Shown here: in pieces, positions 28,374-36,638 of the stretch
How positions within the stretch are numbered: the first letter of the stretch is position 1
How the letters are laid out: the number at the start of each line of letters is the position of its first letter
Assembly: GCA_963812415.1 (NCBI GenBank)
Contig: CAWEVH010000020.1
Span: 40,249-104,248, forward strand
DNA: 64,000 nucleotides
Direction of reading: 5' to 3'
From: JACVRW01 sp963812415
GTDB taxonomy: Bacteria > Actinomycetota > Thermoleophilia > Solirubrobacterales > Thermoleophilaceae
The notes under the pieces: model-generated
The model's database searches: none
Told to the model about the DNA's origin: nothing
What the model saw: the letters and a program-made list of their open reading frames with translations, nothing else
Made by a program: the position numbers and the translations under genes

Positions 28374-29004
28374 TGGGCTCCCGCGAGGAGCCTGACCGCC
28401 GCCACGACCTCGGTGCCGCGCTCGCGCGGCTGGACGAGATCACCCGCCTGCTGCGGCGGGAGTGTCCCTGGGATCGCGAGCAGGACGAGCGCTCGATCGT
28501 GCCGCACACGGTCGAGGAGGCGTACGAGCTGGCCGACGCGGCGCACGCCGGCGATGACGTCAAGCTGCTCGACGAGCTCGGGGACGTGCTCTTCCAGGTC
28601 TACTTCCTCGCCCTGCTCATGGAGGAGCGCGGCCAGGGGTCGCTCGCCGAGGTGGCCGATCACTGCCGCGAGAAGCTGATCCGGCGCCATCCGCATGTGT
28701 TCGGGGCAGGTCGGAAGCCGCCACCGCCGGCCAGGTCGTTCGCAACTGGAACGAGATCAAGCGCCAGGACGAGCGCGACGGGGAGATCTTCGGCGAGATC
28801 CCCGAGACCCTGCCCTCCACGACCTACGCGAAGAAGATCCTCAAGCGGGCGGCGAGCGCCGGGCACGAGCCCCAGCCGGACGGGGACGACCCGGGCGACC
28901 GCCTGCTGATGGCCGTCCAGGAGGCGGTCGGGGCCGGGGAGGACCCCGAGCTCGCGCTGCGCCGGGCGGCAGCACGATTCCGAGACCGGGTGGAGGCGGG
29001 TTGA
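28373..29004 (+). CDS. mazG: MazG nucleoside triphosphate pyrophosphohydrolase (one frameshift)
   Basis: MazG hydrolyses NTPs to NMP and PPi, clearing aberrant nucleotides. The N-terminal half shows ECPWDREQDERSIVPHTVEE and LLDELGDVLFQVYFLALL, the EExxE/ExxD metal-binding helices. Near 28712 the frame changes; the reading continues as TAGQVVRNWNEIKRQDERD and ends in a helical tail, together about 210 aa. GTG 28373 overlaps the foldase stop, and the TGA at 29002-29004 overlaps the enolase TTG start. The break looks like a consensus indel because both halves are conserved. Confidence 0.87.
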
Positions 29005-30275
29005 GCGAGATCGAGAAGGTGCACGCGCGGCAGATCCTCGACAGCCGCGGCAACCCCACGGTCGAGGTCGACGTGCTGCTCCACTCCGGCGCCGCCGGCC
29101 GCGCGGCCGTGCCGTCGGGCGCGTCCACGGGCGAGTTCGAGGCGGTCGAGCTGCGCGACGAGGGCGACGCCTTCGGCGGCAAGGGAGTGTCGCGAGCGGT
29201 CGCGAACGTGAACGGCGAGCTGGCCGGCGCGGTGCGGGGGATCGATCCGGCGGACCAGCAGGCGCTCGACTCGGCCATGGTCGACCTCGACGGCACGCCG
29301 AACAAGGGCCGGCTGGGCGCGAACGCGATCCTGGGCGTGTCGCTCGCCGGTGCCAAGGCCGCCGCCGCCGAGGCCGGCTTGCCGCTCTGGCGCTACCTCG
29401 GGGGCGACGCGGCGCACGTCCTGCCCGTGCCGATGATGAACGTCCTGAACGGAGGCGCCCATGCCGACAACAAGGTGGACTTCCAGGAGTTCATGGTCGT
29501 GCCGGTGGGCGCGCCGAGCTTCGCCGAGGCGCTGCGCACCGGCGCCGAGGTCTTCCACGCGCTGAAGCGGACGCTGCACGACCGCGGGCTCGCCACGGCG
29601 GTGGGCGACGAGGGCGGCTTCGCCCCCGACCTCGAGTCGAACGAGGCGGCGCTCGAGGCGCTCATCGAGGGGATCGAGGCCGCCGGCTACCGCCCCCTCG
29701 ACGACGTGGCGATCGCGCTCGACCCCGCGACCAGCGAGGTGTACGAGAACGGCGCCTACGAGCTCGCGCACGAGGGGCGAAGCCTCGGGGCGGCCGAGAT
29801 GGCGGCCTACTGGGAGGAGATGGCGGGCCGCTACCCGATCCTCTCGATCGAGGACGGCATGGACGAGGAGGACTGGGAGGGCTGGAAGACGCTGACCGAG
29901 CGGATCGGCGACCGGGTCCAGCTGGTGGGCGACGACCTGTTCGTGACCAACAGCGAGCGTCTGCGGCGCGGGATCGACACCGGCGTGGCCAACTCGATCC
30001 TCGTCAAGGTCAACCAGATCGGCACCCTCTCAGAGACCCTCGACGCCGTGCGGACGGCGAACGAGGCCGGCTATACCGCGGTGATGTCGCACCGCTCCGG
30101 CGAGACCGAGGACACCACGATCGCCGACCTCGCCGTGGCCACCGGCTGCGGCCAGATCAAGACCGGTGCCCCCTCGCGCTCGGACCGGGTGGCGAAGTAC
30201 AACCAGCTGCTGCGCATCGAGGAGGCCCTGGGAGCCGACGCCCAGTACCCCGGGCGCAGCGTCTTTCGCAGCTAG
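29001..30275 (+). CDS. eno: Enolase
   Basis: Enolase converts 2-phosphoglycerate to phosphoenolpyruvate in glycolysis. The 424-aa protein opens with VHARQILDSRGNPTVEVDV, has PSGASTGEFEAVELRD, MMNVLNGGAHADNKVDFQEF, the metal ligand in LSIEDGMDEEDW, LVGDDLFVTN with the next ligand, and the catalytic-loop signature ILVKVNQIGTLSETL followed by SHRSGETEDTTIADL. TTG 29001 overlaps the mazG stop by TTGA. It lies in the conserved actinobacterial mazG-eno-ftsB run. Confidence 0.97.
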   Translation: MSEIEKVHARQILDSRGNPTVEVDVLLHSGAAGRAAVPSGASTGEFEAVELRDEGDAFGGKGVSRAVANVNGELAGAVRGIDPADQQALDSAMVDLDGTPNKGRLGANAILGVSLAGAKAAAAEAGLPLWRYLGGDAAHVLPVPMMNVLNGGAHADNKVDFQEFMVVPVGAPSFAEALRTGAEVFHALKRTLHDRGLATAVGDEGGFAPDLESNEAALEALIEGIEAAGYRPLDDVAIALDPATSEVYENGAYELAHEGRSLGAAEMAAYWEEMAGRYPILSIEDGMDEEDWEGWKTLTERIGDRVQLVGDDLFVTNSERLRRGIDTGVANSILVKVNQIGTLSETLDAVRTANEAGYTAVMSHRSGETEDTTIADLAVATGCGQIKTGAPSRSDRVAKYNQLLRIEEALGADAQYPGRSVFRS

Positions 30276-30315
30276 CCGAGCAGGGTCACGCGCCCCGGCG
30301 GCGAAGGCTGTCCGG

Positions 30316-30627
30316 ATGGGACGAGCCGCCGCCTTGCCGAGCCGCCGCCGCTCGGGTATCCGCTGGGATCGCCTGGGTCGCTTCGCCCTGTTCGGAATGC
30401 TCGTGTTCATCGTGCTGCTCTACATCTCGCCCGCGAAGCACTGGATCCAGCAGTCCGGCACGGCGGGCCACCAGGAGCAGGAGCTGCGCGACCTCGGCTC
30501 GGAGAACCGGCAGCTCAAGACCCGCCTGCGCGCCCTGCGCGATCCTGGCACGCTCGAGCGCGAGGCTCGCGAGCTCGGCATGGTGCGCGAGGGCGAGCGC
30601 GCCTACGTGATCGAGAACCTGCGCTGA
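30316..30627 (+). CDS. FtsB/DivIC-type septum protein
   Basis: A 103-aa bitopic division protein: a basic N terminus, one membrane helix near residues 22-40 (FALFGMLVFIVLLYI) and an extracytoplasmic coiled coil (QEQELRDLGSENRQLKTRL) followed by the DPGTLEREARELGMVREGE block conserved in DivIC/FtsB. These proteins join FtsL and FtsQ at the septum. ATG 30316 is the start nearest the basic leader. Its position just after eno is conserved in actinobacteria. Confidence 0.9.
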   Translation: MGRAAALPSRRRSGIRWDRLGRFALFGMLVFIVLLYISPAKHWIQQSGTAGHQEQELRDLGSENRQLKTRLRALRDPGTLEREARELGMVREGERAYVIENLR

Positions 30628-30643
30628 GCGAGCAGGCCGCGGG

Positions 30644-30970
30644 CTACGGGCGCTCGTGGCGCTCGCGCGGGCGGCCGCCGGCGAAGTTCGACGCCTCGCG
30701 GGCGTAGCGCCCGAAGGCGGCGTCGGCCACCGCCACCGCATCCGATCCGGCGGCGTGGCGCGCTGCGAGATCGGTCGCCCAGTCCGTGCCGGCGCCGTAG
30801 AGGTCCGCCAGCTCGTCGAGCACGAAGCTGGAGCCGAGCCGGCGCCGCAACTCTTCGACGATCACCTCAACGACGCGCTCGAGGTCCGCGCGCGCCGGCT
30901 CGTCGGTGCCGGCGATGCGACGCTCGCCCTCGCGCCACTGGAACAGGGCGTTGTCCACGGCATAGGCCAC
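30644..30970 (-). CDS. Conserved-looking 108-aa protein, unknown function
   Basis: No family is recognised. The soluble, helix-rich sequence begins VAYAVDNALFQWREGERRIA and includes DLERVVEVIVEELRRRLGSS and LADLYGAGTDWATDLAARHA, with alternating hydrophobic positions typical of a small helical bundle. GTG 30970 is supported by TACCTT 7 nt upstream. It is convergent with the ftsB-like gene and precedes, on the same strand, a frameshifted HTH-containing gene. Confidence 0.7.
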   Translation of the reverse strand: MAYAVDNALFQWREGERRIAGTDEPARADLERVVEVIVEELRRRLGSSFVLDELADLYGAGTDWATDLAARHAAGSDAVAVADAAFGRYAREASNFAGGRPRERHERP

Positions 30971-30985
30971 CCCTTCGAAGGTAGC

Positions 30986-31595
30986 TCAGGCGTCGTCGGA
31001 GTCGCCGTCGTCGGAGTCCGACTGCTCGCCCGCCCGCGATATCACGATCCGGTCAGGCTCCACCGTGACGCTCACGGGGCGGTGGCCGGCCCAGTGCTCG
31101 GCGTAGACCGCGTTGTCCTGGATCGCGGGGTCGAGCCAGAGGCCGAAGCCCTCGTCGCCGTGGTCGAAGGTGCCCTCCAGCGCCTTCGGCTTGCGGCGGC
31201 GGCCGCGGCCGCCGCGGCGTCCACGCCGGCGTCCGCGCGCGGGCTTGTCCTCATCCTCGGCATCCTCGGCATCCTCGGCGTCCTCGTGCGTCCTCGTCGT
31301 CCTCCTCGTCCTCGGCCACCGCGTCCTCCTCGGCCTGCTGCTCGGCCTCGAGCGCGGCGGCCACGAGCGCGTCGTCCTCGGCACGCAGATCCGGCTCGTC
31401 GAGCTCGGCGCCCGGCACGAAGGCCTCGGTCTCGCCGTTGCCGGCGTCGGCGGGAGCCAGGTCGTGGTCGCGCTTGAAGGAGCGGATGTCGCCGACGGAG
31501 ACCTCGAGCTGATGGGCGATCCAGGCGTCCGTGCGACCCTGGCGAACCCAGGTGCGGATCTGGTTCAGCTGCGGCTTGAGGGATCGACGTGCCAA
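30986..31595 (-). CDS. HTH-like N terminus, acidic repeat linker and conserved C-terminal domain (one frameshift)
   Basis: The first 45 residues look like a helix-turn-helix for nucleic acid binding (LNQIRTWVRQGRTDAWIAHQ, VSVGDIRSFKRDHDL). A long Glu/Asp/Ala linker follows and contains tandem GAG-GAY-GCC codons. An extra base within that repeat (near 31288) breaks the frame. After it come a basic Gly-Arg block (GRRRGRRGGRGRRRKPKA) and a distinctive domain, FDHGDEGFGLWLDPAIQDNA then YAEHWAGHRPV. The corrected length is about 202 aa. TTG 31595 has TAGTCT 10 nt upstream. No named family is recognised; charge pattern suggests nucleic-acid association (inference). Confidence 0.72.
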
Positions 31596-31705
31596 ACGGC
31601 GCCGGAGACTACCAATCCGGGTGAGTGCGTCGGTTGGGGATTGTGCTGCCGCGCGAAGCTTGCTTTATTGAAGGAGCTATCCGTCCGGCAGGGGAGGCGC
31701 CCGAC

Positions 31706-31891
31706 GTGCTCGTGCTCACACGCAAGTCCAACCAGAGCATCATGATCGGGGACGAGATCGAGATCTCGGTCCTCGCGATCATGGGCGAGAAGGTTCGCAT
31801 CGGAATCGAGGCGCCGCGCGCGGTGCCGGTGTTCCGGCGCGAGGTCTACGTCGAGATCCAGGAGGATCGCGAAACCGAGAACTGCGCGTAG
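31706..31891 (+). CDS. csrA: CsrA translational regulator
   Basis: CsrA dimers bind GGA motifs in mRNA leaders, repressing translation, and in Gram-positives flagellin regulation via FliW is typical. The 61-aa protein begins LVLTRKSNQSIMIGDEIEIS and has IGIEAPRAVPVFRREVY, including the RNA-binding Arg near position 44 and the LTRK edge. GTG 31706 is set by the universal N terminus; GGGGAGG lies 9 nt upstream, a true Shine-Dalgarno, unlike most genes here. No flagellar or fliW gene is in the window. Confidence 0.95.
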   Translation: MLVLTRKSNQSIMIGDEIEISVLAIMGEKVRIGIEAPRAVPVFRREVYVEIQEDRETENCA

Positions 31892-31897
31892 CGCCCG

Positions 31898-32203
31898 TCA
31901 GCCCGCGATCGCGGCGAGCGTCTGGAACATCACGATCGTGACGATCACCGCCGTAGCGATGATGGTCAGGGCGAGCAGCGCGAAGCGGAACTTGCCGGCC
32001 TTGCGGGTGCGATGAACACGGCGCAGGCGCGAGCGTTGCGCGGACTGCTTGCGGAGCTGCTCCCGGCGCTCGATCGACTCGGCAGCCTCCTCGCGGAAGG
32101 CCTCCTCGAACTGCGCGAGCGACTGCCGCATCCGCATGGTCTGCGGAAGGCTACCAGCGGCCCTGGGGTCCCACGGGCGCTTTTTTCGCGCTTTGAGACT
32201 CAC
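31898..32203 (-). CDS. Small basic protein with C-terminal membrane anchor
   Basis: A 101-aa protein: a basic N-terminal third (SLKARKKRPWDPRA), a charged amphipathic helix (FEEAFREEAAESIERREQLRK), an Arg-rich stretch and one C-terminal hydrophobic helix (FALLALTIIATAVIVTIVMF). It looks tail-anchored. GTG 32203 overlaps the stop of the preceding DUF2090 gene (GTGA), so the two are co-translated. No family is recognised. Confidence 0.7.
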   Translation of the reverse strand: MSLKARKKRPWDPRAAGSLPQTMRMRQSLAQFEEAFREEAAESIERREQLRKQSAQRSRLRRVHRTRKAGKFRFALLALTIIATAVIVTIVMFQTLAAIAG

Positions 32204-33132
32204 GCTCGCGCCGGCTCCCTGGCGGCCTCGTCGTAGACCTTCACGAAGCGCAGGTAGTTGTCGGCCACCTGGCGAATCGCGGCCTCGCGCTCGAGGCTCC
32301 CGTCGAGGAATCCCTTGAGCGCGTCCCACCAGATCGTCCGCCCGATGGCGAAGCCCGCGTAGCCGTCGACCGGCGCGCCCTGGCGCAGCCAGTGGTCGAC
32401 CTTGGCGTCGTCGGCGCCGCGTCCGAGCACGACGCAGGTCACACCGTCGCGCCCGTCGCGCCGCGCGGTCTCGGCGATGCGCTCGCAGTCCGCCTGCGAG
32501 TCGATGCCCTCGATCTTCCAGATGTCCACCTCGACGCCGGCGTCCTGGAAATCGACGATCGTGCGGCGCATGAGCTCGGGGCGCAGCTCGGCGTCGTAGC
32601 GTTCGGAGTCGCCGCCCACCTGCTCGAGCTGTGCCTCCTCCGCCGGCACCAGCAGCTCGAAGAGGAACTTGCGGTCGTTCTCGTGGAGCCAGTCCGCCAG
32701 CCGCTTCAGCCGCTCGGTCTGGCGGCGGTTCATATCGGCGTCGCCGTCCGGGTTGTAGCGCACGAGCACCTTCGAGAAGTCCGGGTCGAACTGCTCGATA
32801 TGCGCGCCGAAGTCGTCCCCGTACTCGAAATCGAACTCGTTCTGCCCCGACTTCTCGACCGGCATGGCCAGGATCAGCCCAGCCTGCTTGGCCTCGCCCG
32901 GGATGTCGGTCGGCGCCCCGAACTGCTCGTCCACCAGCACGCCGGTCACGCCGGCCTCCGCGCCCTCCTCGACCGCCTTCAGCATGCCCTCGAAGATGAG
33001 CCGCTTGGCGTCCGCGATCGTCTGCGTCTGCTCGTCGGTCGGGTCGCCCTCGATCCCGAACATCTTCTTCTGGAACGACCCGCGATGGTCGAACGCGAGG
33101 ATGTAGAGCTTGCCGTCGTATCCGAGTGCCAT
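32200..33132 (-). CDS. DUF2090-family aldolase-like protein
   Basis: A 310-aa TIM-barrel protein resembling the DUF2090 domain that is the C-terminal part of some IolC proteins (2-deoxy-5-keto-gluconate-6-P aldolase-like). Visible blocks: YILAFDHRGSFQKKMFG at the N terminus, GVLVDEQFGAPTDIPGEAK, VLVRYNPDGDADMN, FLFELLVPAEEAQLEQVGGD, DIWKIEGIDSQADCERIAE and the C-terminal GFAIGRTIWWDAL. The Lys in WKIEG could be a Schiff-base residue (inference). AGGAG lies 6 nt before ATG 33132. No inositol genes are nearby, so a role in myo-inositol breakdown is unproved. Confidence 0.85.
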   Translation of the reverse strand: MALGYDGKLYILAFDHRGSFQKKMFGIEGDPTDEQTQTIADAKRLIFEGMLKAVEEGAEAGVTGVLVDEQFGAPTDIPGEAKQAGLILAMPVEKSGQNEFDFEYGDDFGAHIEQFDPDFSKVLVRYNPDGDADMNRRQTERLKRLADWLHENDRKFLFELLVPAEEAQLEQVGGDSERYDAELRPELMRRTIVDFQDAGVEVDIWKIEGIDSQADCERIAETARRDGRDGVTCVVLGRGADDAKVDHWLRQGAPVDGYAGFAIGRTIWWDALKGFLDGSLEREAAIRQVADNYLRFVKVYDEAAREPARA

Positions 33133-33248
33133 CGAGTCTCCTAAGGGTCGTGCCGAGCGGGAGTTGACAGCTTGTTATACCCGCGTCCCTGCCCCGGATG
33201 TCGTATCAAAGGCGTTTCTTCGCTGCGCCCCCTGGTTACGATTGCCCC

Positions 33249-34397
33249 GTGGAGCACCGTTTTACGGGCCCCTCGTACACCCTTGGGATCGAGGAAGAGC
33301 TCATGATCGTCGACGACGAGACGCTCGACCTCTCGAATTCCATCGAGGTGCTCCTGGACGACCTGGAGGGGGTCTCGGCTGACGGCGAGGTCAAGCCCGA
33401 GCTGATGGAGTCGGTGTGCGAGATCGCCACCACACCGGTGGCCAACACGGTCGAGGCGGGCGCTCAGCTGCGGGGGTTGCGGCGGATGGTGCAGCAGGTC
33501 GCCTCCCAGCGCGGCCTCTCGATCGCCTCCGCCGGCACCCATCCCTTTGCGCTCTGGGAGGACTCGCGCGTGGTGGCGCGCCCGCGCTACCGCGACATGA
33601 TCTCCGGCCTCCAGTTCGTGGCGCGCCAGGAGATCATCTTCGGCATCCACGTGCACGTGGGCATCGACGACCCGGACAAGGCGATCCACGTGACGAACGG
33701 GATGCGGGTGCACGTGCCGCTGCTCCTGGCGCTGTCGGCGAACTCGCCGTTCTGGCGCGGTGACGCGACCGGGCTCGACTCCACGCGCACGCCGATCTTC
33801 CGCGCCTTCCCGCGCGTGGGGATCCCGCCCCGCTACGACGACTTCGACGACTGGTCGCGCCGGATCGAGTTCATGACGGAATCGAAGGTGATCGGCGACT
33901 ACACCTACCTCTGGTACGACGTGCGCCCCCACCCGAAGTTCGGCACGATCGAGGTGCGCTGCATGGACTCGCAGACGCGCGTGGAGCACACGCTCGCGAT
34001 CGCGGCGCTGATCCAGGCGATGGTCAAGGAGCTCGCCGAGCACTACGAGGAGGGCAAGGAGCTCTCGCGCTACCCCTACGAGATGCTCGACGAGAACAAG
34101 TGGCTGGCCGCGCGGCACGGGCTCGACGCCACGCTCGTCGACCTGCCCGACATCCCCCGCGTTCCCGTGCCCGAGCTGGCGCGGCGCCTGATCGAGCGCC
34201 TGCGCCCACACGCCGAGGAGCTCGGCTCGGCTGCCGAGTTCGACTTTCTCCACGACATCCTGGACGGCGGCAACGGCGCCTCCCGTCAGGCGGTCGTGTA
34301 CGGCGCCAACCACGATCTGCGCGAGGTCGTCCGCGAGCTGGTCGACGCGACCGTGCCCGAGCCGGCCGAGGCGCCGGCGGAGGCTCCGAGCGAGTAG
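33249..34397 (+). CDS. GCS2-type carboxylate-amine ligase (YbdK family)
   Basis: A 382-aa member of the glutamate-cysteine ligase 2 family, which forms gamma-glutamyl bonds using ATP. Diagnostic blocks: YTLGIEEELMIVDDETLDL, VKPELMESVCEIATTPV, SIASAGTHPFALWEDSR, FGIHVHVGIDDPDKAIHV and YDVRPHPKFGTIEVRCMDSQ. True substrates differ among members (glutathione precursor or peptide cofactors). GTG 33249 is preferred to ATG 33198 because TACGAT ends 6 nt before it and the upstream stretch has no family resemblance. It is divergent from the DUF2090 gene. Confidence 0.9.
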   Translation: MEHRFTGPSYTLGIEEELMIVDDETLDLSNSIEVLLDDLEGVSADGEVKPELMESVCEIATTPVANTVEAGAQLRGLRRMVQQVASQRGLSIASAGTHPFALWEDSRVVARPRYRDMISGLQFVARQEIIFGIHVHVGIDDPDKAIHVTNGMRVHVPLLLALSANSPFWRGDATGLDSTRTPIFRAFPRVGIPPRYDDFDDWSRRIEFMTESKVIGDYTYLWYDVRPHPKFGTIEVRCMDSQTRVEHTLAIAALIQAMVKELAEHYEEGKELSRYPYEMLDENKWLAARHGLDATLVDLPDIPRVPVPELARRLIERLRPHAEELGSAAEFDFLHDILDGGNGASRQAVVYGANHDLREVVRELVDATVPEPAEAPAEAPSE

Positions 34398-34436
34398 GCG
34401 CGCAGACCGGATACCGCGCCGGGTACTCTGAGAGAG

Positions 34437-35240
34437 GTGTCTCAGCCGGACCTGTTCGTCGTCTGCAAGAACTGCGGGTCGGAGGTCAGCCCGTACGTGA
34501 CCGAGTGCCCGTACTGCGGGCAGCGCGTACGAAAGCGCGCGCCGAAGATCGACCGTTCGGGCGGAGAGCCCCAGCCCAAGCGCCGGGCCAGGGCGAGGAA
34601 GCTGCCGCGGCTGCGGGCCGAGGAGATCGCCGGCATCGCCCCGGACACCCGTCCCTACGCGACCTTCGGGCTGCTCTTCGCCTGCGTCGTGCTGATGCTG
34701 ATCTACGCGGCCGACCCGGGGCTGGACCTGGGCTACCTGGTCGTCGTGCCGGACGACCCGCAGATCGCGCAGGACGAGGTCTGGCGCTGGTTCGCGAGCC
34801 CCTTCCTGCACACCGACCAGCTCGGCTACGCGTTCGTGGCGCTCGTTCCGGTCGCGATCTTCGGCACGCTGCTGGAGCGCCGTTTCGGGCCGCTCCCGGT
34901 CGTGGCGATCTTCGTGCTCGCCGGCGGCGCCGGCGCGGCGCTCGCCGTGGTGGCGGAAACGCCGCCGCTGTTCGAGAACCCGCCCCTCTATCCGGTGATC
35001 GGAGCGAACGGAGCGGCGCTCGGCATGCTCTGCGCCTGGCTCGTGGACGACCGACGCGCGGCCCGCAGGGGCGAGGATCGCGAGAACGACCTGCTGGGCG
35101 TCTACGTGATCGCCGTCGTGCTGGTGCTGCTGTCGCTCACCACCGAGGAGGCCAACATCGGCGCGGCCGTGGGCGGCGCGCTCGCCGGGGCGATCCTCGG
35201 GCTGGCGCTGCCGCTCTTCACGCGCAAGGGCGCCGCGTAG
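34437..35240 (+). CDS. Rhomboid-fold membrane protein with zinc ribbon, catalytic residues replaced
   Basis: A 267-aa protein: a Cys4 zinc ribbon at residues 10-31 (CKNCGSEV, CPYCGQRV), a basic linker, then six membrane spans of rhomboid type. EVWRWFASPFLHTDQLGYAF and FGTLLERRFG are the conserved loop and Glu/Arg motifs. The serine motif GxSG reads GANGAALGML, so Ser is replaced by Asn. The last-helix His is missing (EEANIGAAVGGALAG). It therefore appears to be an inactive rhomboid, perhaps a substrate-binding or scaffold protein. GTG 34437 has TACTCT 7 nt upstream. Its stop TAG is part of the next gene's -10 box. Confidence 0.82.
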   Translation: MSQPDLFVVCKNCGSEVSPYVTECPYCGQRVRKRAPKIDRSGGEPQPKRRARARKLPRLRAEEIAGIAPDTRPYATFGLLFACVVLMLIYAADPGLDLGYLVVVPDDPQIAQDEVWRWFASPFLHTDQLGYAFVALVPVAIFGTLLERRFGPLPVVAIFVLAGGAGAALAVVAETPPLFENPPLYPVIGANGAALGMLCAWLVDDRRAARRGEDRENDLLGVYVIAVVLVLLSLTTEEANIGAAVGGALAGAILGLALPLFTRKGAA

Positions 35241-35250
35241 GATCCCCTGC

Positions 35251-35586
35251 GTGTTCACGGACGAGCAGGTGGACGCGGCCGTGCGCGCGCTCTCGGACCC
35301 CGAGCGCTTCGCGGGCGCCGAGCGGCTGCTGTCGGCGGCGGCCCCGCAGCTTCAGCGCATCCTCGGCGACGCGCTGAACGAGGGTGGCTGGTTCGGCGAG
35401 GCGCACGCCCAGCAGGTGCGGGCCGCGGCCCGCGAGCCCGACGAGGCCGCGCGCGCGGAGCGCATCGAGGCGCTGATCGCCGACGAGACGCGCATGGGCA
35501 TGCTGATCGGCGTGGCGGTTGGATGGGAGCTGGCGCGGGAACTTGGCATCGAAGGCGGCGTAAACGAATCGTCTGGAGGGACCTGA
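35251..35586 (+). CDS. 111-aa protein of unknown function
   Basis: This is a soluble helix-rich protein (DEQVDAAVRALSDPERFAGA, LQRILGDALNEGGWFGEAHA) ending in a short hydrophobic patch (MGMLIGVAVGWELARELG) that may pack or touch the membrane. No family is recognised. GTG 35251 follows TAGGAT by 7 nt. Four nt separate it from the following hydrolase, which has its own GGAGGG ribosome site, so the two are probably co-transcribed. Confidence 0.7.
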   Translation: MFTDEQVDAAVRALSDPERFAGAERLLSAAAPQLQRILGDALNEGGWFGEAHAQQVRAAAREPDEAARAERIEALIADETRMGMLIGVAVGWELARELGIEGGVNESSGGT

Positions 35587-35589
35587 ACC

Positions 35590-36285
35590 GTGGACATCCG
35601 CTTCCTAGGCCATGCATGCTTCGAGCTCAGCGACGGCGACACGCGCATCCTGATCGACCCGTTCCTGACCGGGAACCCCAAGGCCGCCGTGGAGGCGTCG
35701 GAGGTAGATCCGACCCACATCTTCCTGACCCACGGACACGCCGACCACTGGGGTGACGTGGTTGACATCGCCAAGCGCACCGGCGCCCAGTGCATCGCGA
35801 TCATGGAGCTGGCCGGCGAGCTCGGCGACCACGGGATCGAGAACGTGACCGACCCGAACCTGGGCGGCACGGTCGAGTTCGACGGCGGCTGGGTGCGGCT
35901 CGTGCCCGCCTGGCACACCTCGACCACACCCGGCGGCACGGTGAACACGCCCGCGGGGCTCGTGATCAACCTCGGCGGCAAGACCGTCTACCACCTGGGC
36001 GACACCGCGCTGTTCTCCGACCTGCGCCTGGTGGGGGAGCGCGACCGGCTCGACGCCGCGCTCGTCTGCATCGGGGGGCACTACACGATGGACCGCCACG
36101 ACGCCGCGATCGCCTGCGAGCTGATCGGCGCGCGCACCGTGGTCCCGTGCCACTACGGCACCTTCCCCCCGATCGAGACCGACGACCAGGCTTTCAAGGC
36201 CGACGTCGAGCGGCGCACGAGCGGCGAGGGCCGGGTTCAGGCAACGGTCGAGGTGCTCGAGCCGGGCGACTCGCTCGGTCTCTGA
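35590..36285 (+). CDS. UPF0173-type metallo-beta-lactamase-fold hydrolase
   Basis: The 231-aa protein belongs to the YtkL/UPF0173 branch of the metallo-beta-lactamase superfamily: FLGHACFELSDGDTRILIDP at the N terminus, the metal motif THGHADHWGD near residue 50, AWHTSTT, YHLGDTALFSDL with the bridging Asp, and CIGGHYTMDRHDA, CHYGTFPPI at the end. The substrate is unknown (relatives act on small esters or nucleotides). GTG 35590 is preceded by GGAGGG at a normal distance. Confidence 0.92.
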   Translation: MDIRFLGHACFELSDGDTRILIDPFLTGNPKAAVEASEVDPTHIFLTHGHADHWGDVVDIAKRTGAQCIAIMELAGELGDHGIENVTDPNLGGTVEFDGGWVRLVPAWHTSTTPGGTVNTPAGLVINLGGKTVYHLGDTALFSDLRLVGERDRLDAALVCIGGHYTMDRHDAAIACELIGARTVVPCHYGTFPPIETDDQAFKADVERRTSGEGRVQATVEVLEPGDSLGL

Positions 36286-36301
36286 GCGGCGCTGTCGGGC
36301 A

Positions 36302-36345
36302 TTCGTCCCGGGTTGACCCCCATGGTGGGGTCAAGTCAGGACGAA
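36302..36345. repeat. Long interrupted inverted repeat (hairpin)
   Basis: TTCGTCC (36302) pairs with GGACGAA (ends 36345) and TTGACCCC pairs with GGGGTCAA around a CATGGT loop, with a 4-nt internal mismatch: 15 bp of stem in total. It lies 17 nt after the hydrolase stop. There is no U-tract. It may be a terminator for convergent genes or a dispersed palindrome. Confidence 0.45.
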
Positions 36346-36440
36346 TCGCACTTCCCGCGTTCCGGTCCCTAGGTGCCGTCGTTCAGGCCGCGCCGGACCC
36401 GGCGCGCCGCGACGACTGCGCGCAGCGCCGGCCGACCAGA

Positions 36441-36638
36441 TCAAGGCACGAGGTCCTGCGCGCCGCGCCGGAACCAGACCGGGCGGTCCTTCCAGTCGTG
36501 CGCGACGAGCGCCACGCCCACGGCCGCGAGCAGCAGCCCGGTGGCGCCGTGATGGACCCGCTGGCCGCCGATCCAGAGGCGCCGGCGGGCCAGGTCGAAG
36601 CCGATCACGTGGTTACCGTGTGTCCATGGACGGGTCAT
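36441..36638 (-). CDS. Small probable membrane protein, unknown
   Basis: A 65-aa product with a central hydrophobic helix (ATGLLLAAVGVALVAHDW) preceded by Arg-rich RRRLWIGGQRVHHG and followed by DRPVWFRRG, the layout of a small anchored protein. The start is uncertain: ATG 36638 overlaps the 5' end of the divergent lipoprotein gene by 13 nt, and a downstream GTG near 36605 is an alternative. No family is named; HH and HDW spacing looks conserved rather than random. Confidence 0.5.
   Translation of the reverse strand: MTRPWTHGNHVIGFDLARRRLWIGGQRVHHGATGLLLAAVGVALVAHDWKDRPVWFRRGAQDLVP

Noticed and set aside
32200..33132. Myo-inositol catabolic aldolase operon
   Set aside because: Only the DUF2090-like fold matches; no other inositol genes are present.
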